A DNA stretch of 14,393 bases from Tissierellales bacterium. Its GTDB lineage: Bacteria > Bacillota > Clostridia > Tissierellales > JASKZW01. The notes under the pieces are model-generated. The model ran no database searches. It was not told the origin of the DNA and worked only from the letters and a program-made list of their open reading frames with translations. Shown here one piece after another: positions 6,402-13,855 of the stretch (positions are counted from its first letter, which is position 1; each line of letters opens with the position of its first letter). Position numbers and translations under genes: made by a program. The stretch spans positions 1-14,393 of the forward strand of contig JASLIL010000068.1 of the NCBI GenBank assembly GCA_030152145.1. The letters are read 5' to 3'.

Positions 6402-8477
6402 CTATCTTTTTTCCGACTCCTTATAACCACAATCCTTGTTACTACACATCTTGGTTATTTCTTTCTTGGTTTGTTTCTTTGTCATCATGCTGCTACACTT
6501 TGGACATTTTTCTTTGATTGGCTCTGTCCAGGAAACAAAGTTACAGTCAGGGAAATTATTACAGCCATAGAAGACCTTTCTCTTCTTAGACTTTCTCTTT
6601 ATTATTTCCCCGCCACATTCTGGACATTCAACATCTATTTTTTCAACTATGGCCTTGGTATTTTTACAATCTGGATATCCAGGACAAGCAAGGAACTTTC
6701 CAAATCTTCCAAATTTAATAACCATATTTTTCCCGCATTTCTCACAAATTTCATCGGTAACCTCATCTTCGATCTTCATTTCTTCTATTTCTTTATCTGC
6801 CTTCTCTAAAACAAGTCTGAAGTCACTATAGAAACCATCTATAACATTTTGCCAAGCTGTCTCGCCTTCTGCCACCTTATCTAGTTGCTCCTCAAGATCT
6901 GCTGTAAATTCCTTATCAACTATATTCTCAAAGTGCTCCTCCATAAGTTCATTTACCAGCTCTCCCAATTCTGTAGGTGAAAAAACCTTGTTTTCAATTT
7001 CAACATATTCCCTACTTAAAATAGTGGATATAGTAGGTGCATAGGTACTTGGTCTACCTATGCCAAGCTCCTCCAAGGTCTTTATAAGAGATGCCTCTGT
7101 ATACCTTGGTGGTGCCTGAGTAAAGTGTTGCTTTTTCTCTATATCAATGGCCTTAATTACTGTATTCTCTTCTAGGTTAGGCATATCCTCTTCCTTCTCA
7201 GCCCTATCATCCTCATAAACCTTTAGGAAACCCTCGAACTTAAGCTTTGAACCTGATGTCTTAAATACATTATCATTGCTTAAGAAGCTAATGGAGAAGG
7301 TATCATAGATAGCCTGACTCATCTGAGAACTCAAGAATCTTTTAAATATAAGATCATAAAGTTTAAATTGATCCTTAGTTAAAGAATCCTTAACTTCTTC
7401 AGGATTTCTCAACCTAAGAGTAGGTCTAATAGCTTCATGGGCATCTTGGGATTCTTTTTTGTTTTTTGTCTTCCTGATTTTTCCCAAGTAGTCATCCCCA
7501 AAGTTTGACTTTATATAGTCTTCGCTAGCTAGTCTAGCATCATTTGATATTCTAGTAGAATCCGTTCTAATATAGGTTACAAGACCTATAGTGCCCTCTC
7601 CCTTTACATCAACACCTTCATAAAGCTGCTGGGCAATCATCATGGTTTTTTTTGTAGAAAAACCTAATCTTCTAGAAGCATCTTGCTGAAGAGTACTAGT
7701 TGTATAAGGTAAATAAGGATTTCTTCTTTTTGTTCCCTTCTTTAACTCATCGACCTTAAACTTATCTTTGTCTATAGTTTTTAAGATTTCATTAACTTGA
7801 TCTTCACTTGATATCTCTATTTTTTCCTGCTTGCCATCAATCAACTTACCATAGAACTTTGATTCAAATTCCTTATTATCTTTTTTATGGCTGGCAGTTA
7901 AGCTCCAATATTCTTCAGGTACAAATGCCTTTATTTCTTCTTCCCTGTCACAAATTATTTTAACAGTAACAGACTGAACTCTACCAGCACTCAAGCCCTT
8001 CCTTATTTTTCTCCAAAGCAAGGGGCTGATCTTATAACCAACCAATCTATCTAGTATTCTCCTAGCCTGCTGTGCATCAACTAGATCCCTATTTATTGTT
8101 CTAGGATTTTTTATAGCATTAACAACTGCATCCTTGGTTATTTCATTAAACTCTACCCTAACTGCTTCCTTTTCATCAATTTTTAAGATATGGGCAAGAT
8201 GCCAAGATATAGCCTCACCCTCTCTGTCCGGGTCAGTTGCCAGAAGAACCTGATCTGCTTTTTTTGCCTCAGCCTTAAGTTCCTTAACCACTGGTCCCTT
8301 ACCTCTAATGGTAATATACTTTGGTTCATAATTATTATCTACATCAATTCCTAATGTACTTTTTGGTAAATCTCTTATATGTCCTACAGAAGCTGTAACT
8401 TTATAGTTTTTTCCTAAAAACTTACCAATTGTTTTAGCTTTTGCAGGAGACTCAACTATCACTAACTTTTTTTGCAA
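6402..8477 (-). CDS. topA: DNA topoisomerase I (type IA)
   Basis: TopA relaxes negative supercoils by cutting and passing one strand. The Toprim domain opens the 691-residue protein: KLVIVESPAKAKTIGKFLG with the catalytic Glu (E9), then TDPDREGEAISWH with the metal-binding D82, D84 and E86. The nucleophile is Y302 in GLVTYIRTDSTRIS. Three C-terminal four-cysteine zinc ribbons follow: C578/581/598/604, C618/621/639/645 and C658/661/678/683. Length and layout match Firmicutes TopA. The start is TTG at 8477, where family alignment begins (MQKKLVIVES), with GGAGGTG 6 nt upstream. It lies 18 bp after dprA and is probably co-transcribed. No clear terminator follows; the DNA passes into the hslU remnant. 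Confidence 0.98.
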   Translation of the reverse strand: MQKKLVIVESPAKAKTIGKFLGKNYKVTASVGHIRDLPKSTLGIDVDNNYEPKYITIRGKGPVVKELKAEAKKADQVLLATDPDREGEAISWHLAHILKIDEKEAVRVEFNEITKDAVVNAIKNPRTINRDLVDAQQARRILDRLVGYKISPLLWRKIRKGLSAGRVQSVTVKIICDREEEIKAFVPEEYWSLTASHKKDNKEFESKFYGKLIDGKQEKIEISSEDQVNEILKTIDKDKFKVDELKKGTKRRNPYLPYTTSTLQQDASRRLGFSTKKTMMIAQQLYEGVDVKGEGTIGLVTYIRTDSTRISNDARLASEDYIKSNFGDDYLGKIRKTKNKKESQDAHEAIRPTLRLRNPEEVKDSLTKDQFKLYDLIFKRFLSSQMSQAIYDTFSISFLSNDNVFKTSGSKLKFEGFLKVYEDDRAEKEEDMPNLEENTVIKAIDIEKKQHFTQAPPRYTEASLIKTLEELGIGRPSTYAPTISTILSREYVEIENKVFSPTELGELVNELMEEHFENIVDKEFTADLEEQLDKVAEGETAWQNVIDGFYSDFRLVLEKADKEIEEMKIEDEVTDEICEKCGKNMVIKFGRFGKFLACPGYPDCKNTKAIVEKIDVECPECGGEIIKRKSKKRKVFYGCNNFPDCNFVSWTEPIKEKCPKCSSMMTKKQTKKEITKMCSNKDCGYKESEKR

Positions 8478-8495
8478 AAATTACACCTCCACAAA

Positions 8496-9587
8496 TCATG
8501 AAATGGAAAAAACACCTCCTGATAATTCCTCTACTAAGCCCTTAAGTTCTAGGACTGTTAGTAAGGTAGAGACACTCCTTATGTCCATTTCTGTATTAAT
8601 AACTAGTTCATCTGGAGTTTTAGGTCCCTTTTTAATTTCTTCAAAAACCAATTTCTCCGTAGAACTTAACTCTATATTTTCACTCTCTTCTATGGAAGAG
8701 ATCCTCAAATTCTCAAGCTCATACAACTCTTCTATAATGTCTTCAAGGTCCATTACAAGCTTAGCACCATCTTGAATCAGCCTATTTGTCCCTCTACTAA
8801 ATACACTGTTGATATTCCCTGGGATAGCAAAAACTTCCTTGCCCTGCTCTAGGGCATGATAACCTGTTATTAGAGAACCACTTCTCTCCTTAGCTTCTAT
8901 AATGACAGTCCCAAGGCTCAGGCCACTTATAATCCTATTCCTTTCAGGGAAATGATAGGGTAGAGGATCCACACCTATATAGTATTCAGACAAAAGAAGT
9001 CCCTTCTCAGCTATTTCTTGAAACAAATCCTTGTTTCTCTTTGGATAGGCCTTATCCAAGCCACTCCCCAAAACAGCCACTGTCTTACCGCCACTATCCA
9101 AGGCTATTCTGTGGGATATAGTATCTATCCCTAAAGCCATGCCACTTACAATAGTTACCCCTAAATCCACAAGTTCCTTAACTATCTTTTTAGTAGCCCA
9201 ATCCCCATAACTCGTTACTTTTCGAGAACCTACTACACTTATTGACACACTATTGATTAAGTCTAAGTCACCTTTATAATATAAAACCTTAGGTCTATTA
9301 TAAATATTTTTTAAGCCAGTAGGATAATTTTTGTCCTCTATAGTTATAACATTAATTTCAGAATTATACAAAGTATTTAATACTTTTTCTAAATATTCTG
9401 TATTCTTATACCCTGTTAATTTATCTTTAGTCTTATTATGAATGTTGTCTAGATTATTTATTTCATCATTGGATAGGTCCCAGAGCTCATTTATATTCTC
9501 AAAAAACCCACCAAGTTTCCTTATTGTATTACTTCCAATACCTAGAGAATTAAGCCAGATCAGGCAATCTCTATTAGAAATCCTCAT
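8496..9587 (-). CDS. dprA: DNA processing protein DprA (Smf)
   Basis: DprA binds incoming single-stranded DNA during natural transformation and loads RecA on it; many species without known competence also keep it. The 363-residue protein has an N-terminal helix-hairpin-helix/SAM-like part (about 1-80). The extended Rossmann domain follows, with VVGSRKVTSYG at about 118-128, SGMALGID at 148-155, FPERNRIISGLS at 213-224, ERSGSLIT and IPGNINS. A C-terminal winged helix (about 300-363) ends it. The ATG follows AGGAGG. topA begins 18 bp downstream. Upstream, 148 bp of AT-rich DNA separates it from comM, with a weak terminator and a dyad near the start, so it may head a dprA-topA unit. Confidence 0.97.
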   Translation of the reverse strand: MRISNRDCLIWLNSLGIGSNTIRKLGGFFENINELWDLSNDEINNLDNIHNKTKDKLTGYKNTEYLEKVLNTLYNSEINVITIEDKNYPTGLKNIYNRPKVLYYKGDLDLINSVSISVVGSRKVTSYGDWATKKIVKELVDLGVTIVSGMALGIDTISHRIALDSGGKTVAVLGSGLDKAYPKRNKDLFQEIAEKGLLLSEYYIGVDPLPYHFPERNRIISGLSLGTVIIEAKERSGSLITGYHALEQGKEVFAIPGNINSVFSRGTNRLIQDGAKLVMDLEDIIEELYELENLRISSIEESENIELSSTEKLVFEEIKKGPKTPDELVINTEMDIRSVSTLLTVLELKGLVEELSGGVFSIS

Positions 9588-9598
9588 AACAACCTCCT

Positions 9599-9631
9599 AT
9601 TATACTTATATTTGACTATATAATCAAATAT
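9599..9631 (-). promoter_or_regulatory. dyad with embedded promoter-like hexamers before dprA
   Basis: ATATTTGA (9608-9615) and TCAAATAT (9624-9631) are a perfect 8-bp inverted repeat with an 8-bp spacer. On the minus strand TTGATT (9627-9622), partly in one arm, and TATAAT (9604-9599) are 17 bp apart, the same hexamers and spacing as the rpsB promoter. A start near 9592 would fall inside the dprA ribosome site, giving an almost leaderless mRNA. It is therefore either an operator, an unusual promoter, or chance in AT-rich DNA. Confidence 0.35.
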
Positions 9632-9686
9632 TTCTGCAAACATACCTATAATATAACATAATTTCATATTTTAAAACATTAATTAT

Positions 9687-9713
9687 AAAAATTATCAATA
9701 TCATTTATGATAA
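9687..9713 (-). terminator. weak AT-rich terminator after comM
   Basis: On the minus strand TTATCA and TGATAA form a 6-bp stem with a 10-nt loop, followed by five U residues. It starts 22 nt after the comM stop. An overlapping 6-bp stem (TATCAT, AA, ATGATA) competes with it. It is probably leaky at best. Confidence 0.4.
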
Positions 9714-9735
9714 GATTTATTATGATATATTTTAA

Positions 9736-11262
9736 CTAACCCCAATACTTATTGTCAAGAGTCCTATAGCGTATAGCCTCTAGTATATGCTCATCATCTA
9801 TTTGATCAACACCATCTAGGTCTGCAATTGTTCTGGACAACTTCAAGACCTTATCATAACTTCTAGCACTAAACTTATACTTTTTAAAGGCCATGTTCAT
9901 AATATTTTCCGCACTATCCTTTAGCTTACAGTATTTTTTTATATCCTTTGATTTCAACTGGGCATTGCTATATATTAAACTTCCATAGTATCTTTTTAGC
10001 TGTATATCCCTGGCCTTATTTACCCTATCCCTTATAGATTCTGAACTCTCCACAGCCTCTTTACTCCTAAGCTCCTCATACTTTACTGGCTGTACTTCTA
10101 TGTGTATATCGATTCTGTCCAAAAGAGGATTGCTTATTTTTCCTAGATACCTATCTATACTGTTTTGAGTACAGCTACATTCGTTTAAGGGGTCCCCATA
10201 AAATCCACAAGGACATGGATTCATACTAGCCAGTAGGATAAAGGCACTAGGGTAGGATAGACTGGCATTAACCCTTGATATATTGACTATGCCATCCTCC
10301 ATAGGCTGCCTAAGAACCTCTATGGTCTGCTTTTGAAATTCTGGCAACTCATCTAAAAACAAGACTCCGTTATGGGCTAGGGAAACCTCTCCAGGCTTAG
10401 GAATCCTGCCTCCACCTATTATAGAAGTTTGGCTGGCTGTATGGTGAGGAGCCCTAAAGGGTCTATTTCTAACAAGTCCCTTCTCCTTAAGAAGACCAGA
10501 TATACTATAAATCTTAGTCACCTCTATGGCTTCCTCAAAAGTCAGGTCTGGAAGAATGGTAGGAAATCTTTTAGCTGCCATAGTCTTACCTGCTCCTGGT
10601 GGACCTATGATAAGTAGGTTATGTGACCCTGCCGCTGATACTTCCAAGGCTCTTTTTAAGGCCTCCTGTCCCTTTATATCACTGAAATCTATATCAAATT
10701 CAGAACTATTTTCAAGACTTTCAGCCTCATTGAAGTATAAACCTATCTCCCGAGTCTTATTTAGATGTTCAACCACCTCGTAAAGATCCTTAGCTGGTAT
10801 TATATCTAGATCTTTAACAGCTGCAGCCTCCTCCTTGCAATCATAAGGAACTATACATTTTTTTATAGATGTATTCCTCATTGAAATCACCATAGGTAGA
10901 ACTCCATCTACACTATTTATACTTCCATCCAAGGAAAGTTCACCTATAAAACCTATATCATCAAATTCCTTCTCATTTATAACTCCTACTGCTGATAATA
11001 TTCCTACTGCTATAGCTAGATCTAATTGTGATCCATCTTTTTTCAAATTTGCTGGTATTAAATTTATGGTTATTCTTTTAACTGGGAATTCATAGCCTAT
11101 ATTTTTTATAGCTGATCTTACTCTCTCCTTAGACTCCTTAATCGATATGTCTGCTAATCCAACTATGTTAAATTTAGGCATCCCTCTAGATAAGTCTGTT
11201 TCCACATCTACAATATGCCCCTCTAGACCCTGTAATACACAAGTCTTTACCCTAGAATACAA
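9736..11262 (-). CDS. comM: YifB/ComM-family AAA+ ATPase (Mg-chelatase-like)
   Basis: ComM is a hexameric helicase that promotes branch migration when transformed DNA is joined to the chromosome, as shown in Vibrio and Haemophilus; the role in Firmicutes is inferred. The 508-residue protein has an N-terminal Lon-protease-like S5 fold (about 1-170). The AAA+ domain carries Walker A GPPGAGKT at 220-227, Walker B LFLDELPEF at 301-309, and the family cysteine cluster CPC...CSC at 350-364. The C-terminal Mg-chelatase domain contains ISNPLLDRIDIHIEV and SARSYDKVLKLSRTIADL. The start is a TTG at 11262 with AGGAGGG just upstream; that site overlaps the yraN stop codon, so the pair is coupled. Length is normal. 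Confidence 0.95.
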   Translation of the reverse strand: MYSRVKTCVLQGLEGHIVDVETDLSRGMPKFNIVGLADISIKESKERVRSAIKNIGYEFPVKRITINLIPANLKKDGSQLDLAIAVGILSAVGVINEKEFDDIGFIGELSLDGSINSVDGVLPMVISMRNTSIKKCIVPYDCKEEAAAVKDLDIIPAKDLYEVVEHLNKTREIGLYFNEAESLENSSEFDIDFSDIKGQEALKRALEVSAAGSHNLLIIGPPGAGKTMAAKRFPTILPDLTFEEAIEVTKIYSISGLLKEKGLVRNRPFRAPHHTASQTSIIGGGRIPKPGEVSLAHNGVLFLDELPEFQKQTIEVLRQPMEDGIVNISRVNASLSYPSAFILLASMNPCPCGFYGDPLNECSCTQNSIDRYLGKISNPLLDRIDIHIEVQPVKYEELRSKEAVESSESIRDRVNKARDIQLKRYYGSLIYSNAQLKSKDIKKYCKLKDSAENIMNMAFKKYKFSARSYDKVLKLSRTIADLDGVDQIDDEHILEAIRYRTLDNKYWG

Positions 11263-11273
11263 GTATATCCCTC

Positions 11274-11624
11274 CTATGCTGAAAAAGCGTTTTCTATATG
11301 ATTTATTCGATTTTCATTTAGATAAACTTCAACTATATCAAAACGAATCTGCTTATCCTTTATCTTCTTTTCCATTATGTAAATATAGGCAGTACCAATA
11401 ATCTGCCCCTGCTTATGTTCATCAACTGACTCATAGGGATAGCCATAACACAAATCTGTCCTGGATTTGACCTCTACAAAAATTAAAAACTCATCTTTTT
11501 CACAAATTATATCCACTTCACCGTAATTGTTGGCATAGTTTTTGTATACTATCTTATATCCCTTGTATACAAGATAGTCTAAGGCCATATTTTCGCCTAT
11601 ATGGCCTTTTTCTTTATTCATCAT
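11274..11624 (-). CDS. yraN: YraN family protein (UPF0102), nuclease-like fold
   Basis: UPF0102 proteins have a PD-(D/E)XK-like nuclease fold; the biological role is not established. The core pattern is present: GHIGENMALDYLVYKGYKIV, then NYGEVDIIC and FLIFVEVKSR, supplying the Glu, Asp and ExK positions expected of this fold. I choose the ATG at 11624 (116 residues), 7 nt after GGAAGGG; the adjacent ATG at 11621 is nearly as good. The frame stays open to a TTG at 11669, but those extra residues lie outside the family and have no ribosome site. It sits 11 bp before comM, in the common rnhB-yraN-comM-dprA order. A perfect 10-bp inverted repeat lies within its first codons. Confidence 0.92.
   Translation of the reverse strand: MMNKEKGHIGENMALDYLVYKGYKIVYKNYANNYGEVDIICEKDEFLIFVEVKSRTDLCYGYPYESVDEHKQGQIIGTAYIYIMEKKIKDKQIRFDIVEVYLNENRINHIENAFSA
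11581..11608. repeat. perfect 10-bp inverted repeat in the 5' end of yraN
   Basis: AAGGCCATAT and ATATGGCCTT flank an 8-nt loop. On the plus strand the stem is followed by TTTCTTTA and looks like an antisense-direction terminator. On the minus strand it folds the yraN mRNA about 15 nt after the start codon, where it could reduce initiation. It encodes the conserved KGHIGENMAL stretch, so part of the sequence is fixed by the protein. Confidence 0.5.
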
Positions 11625-11743
11625 ATAATTACCCTTCCTATCTATAATATTACTTGAAAAGTCATTCAAATTAGTATTACCAGATTAAGGCAGAGAAGTA
11701 AAATTTAGATTTTATAAAAATACTTTCTGTCTTTTCTATCTAT

Positions 11744-11749
11744 ATTATA
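11744..11749 (-). promoter_or_regulatory. possible -10 element for yraN-comM
   Basis: A TATAAT lies about 120 bp before yraN, downstream of the rnhB terminator, where a promoter would be expected. The 16-18 bp upstream positions hold only T-rich DNA with no good -35, and the best -35 (TTGAAT, 11776-11771) is 21 bp away. I see nothing else definite between the rnhB terminator and yraN. Confidence 0.25.
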
Positions 11750-11846
11750 TGATACCCAATAAAAATAAAAATTCAAATAATTGTCAGAATTTTCTTTAAT
11801 ATACCGATTAAGTCACTCCCTTTAGCTATAGATATATTTTATAGAT

Positions 11847-11884
11847 ATAAAAAGAGCTATAGAACTTTTCTTCCTATAGCTCTT
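11847..11884 (-). terminator. intrinsic terminator after rnhB
   Basis: On the minus strand AAGAGCTATAG and CTATAGCTCTT form a perfect 11-bp stem with an 11-nt loop, ending in a run of five U residues. The stem begins inside the rnhB stop codon. It closes the rbgA-rnhB unit, so yraN needs its own promoter or read-through. Confidence 0.85.
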
Positions 11885-12488
11885 AGCCTAATATTTTCTT
11901 TAAAAAACTTTTTCTATGAATAGCTGAAGGACCCAGCTCTAAAAGTGCTTCTCTATGGGCCTTGGTTCCATAGCCCTTATGCTTCTTTATATTATAACCA
12001 GGGTAGTCCCTGTCCCAATCCAAGCAAAGTCTGTCCCTGTAGACCTTAGCTACTATAGATGCACAAGATATACTATAGCTTAGACTATCTCCTTTTATAA
12101 GACTAACCTGCTCTAGATTTAAATCTATATTTTCTGCATCTATTAAAAGTAAATCTGCCCTTACTTTATTACCCTTCCTGTCATGAAGGTTTAAGACAGC
12201 ATTTTTCATGGCCAGTCTAGTTGCCTGCTTAATATTAATATCGTCTATTATACCAGGTCCTACTTGACCTATGCCCACTGCAAGGGCTTCCTTTAGAATT
12301 AAGTCATAAAGTTTTTCCCTTTTCTTTTCTGATATTTTCTTAGAATCAGTTATGCCCTCTATATTGGAATCCCTAGGCATTATTATGGCACAGGCCACCA
12401 CATCACCACAAAGACAGCCTCTGCCAACCTCATCTATACCAGCTATTAAATCATACCCTCTATCATGATATTCCCCATCTAAAGTCAA
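11883..12488 (-). CDS. rnhB: ribonuclease HII
   Basis: RNase HII removes ribonucleotides misincorporated in DNA and RNA of RNA-DNA hybrids. The catalytic acidic residues are visible: D19 and E20 in AGIDEVGRG, D117 in LLIDAEN, and D134 in KGDSLSYS. SCASIVAKVYRDR and the C-terminal KGYGTKAHREALLELGPSAIHRKSF are also family hallmarks. At 201 residues it is a short, standard version. The start is TTG at 12488, 5 nt after GGAGGG and just after the rbgA stop; the nearby ATGs are out of frame. rbgA-rnhB is a common pair. A strong terminator overlaps the stop codon. Confidence 0.97.
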   Translation of the reverse strand: MTLDGEYHDRGYDLIAGIDEVGRGCLCGDVVACAIIMPRDSNIEGITDSKKISEKKREKLYDLILKEALAVGIGQVGPGIIDDINIKQATRLAMKNAVLNLHDRKGNKVRADLLLIDAENIDLNLEQVSLIKGDSLSYSISCASIVAKVYRDRLCLDWDRDYPGYNIKKHKGYGTKAHREALLELGPSAIHRKSFLKKILG

Positions 12489-12489
12489 T

Positions 12490-13344
12490 TTAACCCTCCC
12501 TATTTGGTCTTTCCAAGCTAATATTTCCTATAGTTCCCTTTCTAAACTCATCCAGTAAAAGATTGCTAACCTTAGTGTAATCTATTTCTCCACCTCTAAT
12601 AATACAGCCTCTCTTACGACCTATTTCTTCCATAATCTCAAGGGTTTCTAGGCCATCTGTCTCCAATTTATACCTATTTTCCAAATAGGAACTGTCTATT
12701 CTATTTAACTTTTCTATAAGCCTGAAAGCTAGGGTCTCTATATCTAATATTTCATCCTTTATAGCACCAGTCAAGGCTAGGTTTTCAGCCACATCCTTAT
12801 CTTCAAACTTAGGCCAAAGTAAACCCGGAGTATCCAATAAGTCCAATTGATTTTTAGTCTTGATCCACTGGTTACTTCTTGTTACACCTGGTCTATTACC
12901 AACCTTGGCACCCTTTCTATTGGATACGGTATTTATAAAAGTTGACTTGCCTACATTGGGAATTCCTAGGATCATTACCCTGGTATTTCTGTTATCTATA
13001 CCCCTATCCCTAAGTCTCTCCTTTTTCTCTCTCATAAGCTTTTCACTAGCCTTATATACATCATTTAAGCCTCTGCCAGTCTTGCTGTCCAAGAGTACTA
13101 CTTCTGTATTTTCATCAGTGAAATACTCCTTCCACTCCTGATTTATCTTAGGATCTGAAAGATCTGACTTATTCATTATCATAACCTTAGGCTTTCTTGA
13201 AACAAGCTTGTCTATATCTGGATTCAAACTACTTAAGGGTATTCTTGCATCTATAATCTCATAGACCATATCAACTAATCCAAGAGACTTCTCTATAGAA
13301 TCTTTAGTTTTTTTCATATGTCCTGGATACCAGTTAATATTCAT
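12490..13344 (-). CDS. rbgA: ribosome biogenesis GTPase RbgA (YlqF)
   Basis: RbgA is a circularly permuted GTPase needed for late assembly of the 50S subunit, helping to incorporate proteins such as L16. The motifs appear in permuted order: G4 NKSDL at 58-62, G5-like DSKTG at 86-90, G1 GIPNVGKST at 127-135, G2 region PGVTRS near 153, and G3 DTPG at 171-174. The N-terminus INWYPGHMKKT, with the conserved His, is typical. The 284-residue length is usual. GAGGTG lies 5 nt before the ATG. It is separated from rplS by an intrinsic terminator and ends 1 bp before the rnhB start, so rbgA and rnhB are coupled. I could not identify a convincing promoter of its own. Confidence 0.97.
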   Translation of the reverse strand: MNINWYPGHMKKTKDSIEKSLGLVDMVYEIIDARIPLSSLNPDIDKLVSRKPKVMIMNKSDLSDPKINQEWKEYFTDENTEVVLLDSKTGRGLNDVYKASEKLMREKKERLRDRGIDNRNTRVMILGIPNVGKSTFINTVSNRKGAKVGNRPGVTRSNQWIKTKNQLDLLDTPGLLWPKFEDKDVAENLALTGAIKDEILDIETLAFRLIEKLNRIDSSYLENRYKLETDGLETLEIMEEIGRKRGCIIRGGEIDYTKVSNLLLDEFRKGTIGNISLERPNREG

Positions 13345-13370
13345 AAAATCACCTCATAATTTTCTATAAT

Positions 13371-13396
13371 AAAAATGGGACTTGTAACAAGTCCCA
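13371..13396 (-). terminator. intrinsic terminator after rplS
   Basis: On the minus strand TGGGACTTG and CAAGTCCCA form a perfect 9-bp stem around a 3-nt loop, followed by five U residues. It lies 6 nt after the rplS stop. With the promoter upstream, it lets rplS be made as a single-gene transcript, with rbgA depending on read-through. Confidence 0.85.
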
Positions 13397-13402
13397 AATA
13401 AA

Positions 13403-13750
13403 TTAAAACGTCTTCATTTCTTTTACTTTTGCTGCTTTACCTTGTCTTTGTCTTAAGTAGTAAAGCTTTGATTTCTTAGTCTTACCTCTTCTAGTAACAA
13501 CTAATTTAGCTATTCTAGGTGAGTGTAATGGGAAAGTTCTTTCAACTCCAACGCCATAAGATAATCTTCTAGCTGTAAAAGTTGCTCTTGAGCCTTCTCC
13601 TTGTTTTTTGATTACTGTACCTTCAAAAATTTGGATTCTTTCTCTAGTTCCTTCTTTGATCATGTAATGAACTTGAACAGTATCACCTACTTTAAAAACA
13701 GGCACATTCTCATTTAATTGTTCATTCTCGATTGATTTAATTATATCCAC
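13403..13750 (-). CDS. rplS: 50S ribosomal protein L19
   Basis: L19 lies at the 30S-50S interface. The 115-residue protein contains FKVGDTVQVHYMIKEGTRERIQIFEGTVI, RRLSYGVGVERTFPLHSPRI, and the basic end RRGKTKKSKLYYLRQRQGKAAKVKE, all diagnostic. The start is GTG at 13750 (family alignment MDIIKSIE) with GGAGG about 8 nt upstream. It has its own extended -10 promoter, a probable autoregulatory leader and a terminator, although trmD lies just upstream in the usual trmD-rplS order. Nothing in the protein is atypical. Confidence 0.98.
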   Translation of the reverse strand: MDIIKSIENEQLNENVPVFKVGDTVQVHYMIKEGTRERIQIFEGTVIKKQGEGSRATFTARRLSYGVGVERTFPLHSPRIAKLVVTRRGKTKKSKLYYLRQRQGKAAKVKEMKTF

Positions 13751-13818
13751 TGTTCAAACCTCCCTTCGCCATAGACGTTCATAATGTAAACAACAGAGGA
13801 CCGTCCGTATTACCATAC
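13751..13818 (-). ncRNA. probable L19 ribosomal protein leader
   Basis: The leader between the predicted start near 13818 and rplS contains AUACGGACGGUCCUCUGUU and then AUGAACGUCUAUGGCGAAG just before GGAGG. This resembles the Firmicutes L19 leader as I remember it (Rfam family L19_leader). GACG in the first block can pair with CGUC in the second, and CCUC can pair with GAGG of the ribosome site, so L19 could control its own translation by a pseudoknot-like fold. The match is from memory, not from a search. Confidence 0.7.
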
Positions 13819-13824
13819 CTAAAT

Positions 13825-13853
13825 ATTCTACCACAATATATTTCTAAATACAA
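13825..13853 (-). promoter_or_regulatory. extended -10 promoter of rplS
   Basis: On the minus strand TTGTAT (13853-13848) and TAGAAT (13830-13825) are spaced by 17 bp, and TGG directly before the -10 supplies an extended -10. The predicted start, near 13818, lies at the upstream edge of the probable L19 leader. The -35 begins 3 bp after the trmD coding end. Confidence 0.75.
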
Positions 13854-13855
13854 TA

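Noticed and set aside
11641..11669. TTGAAT-N17-TATAGA as the yraN promoter, and the TTG at 11669 as a yraN start
   Set aside because: The promoter's start site would fall inside the yraN ribosome site, and the longer N-terminus is not part of the UPF0102 family.
13363..13390. TTGTTA-N16-TATAGA as an rbgA promoter
   Set aside because: The -35 lies in the rplS terminator loop and stem, and transcription would begin at the rbgA ribosome site; it is probably chance.
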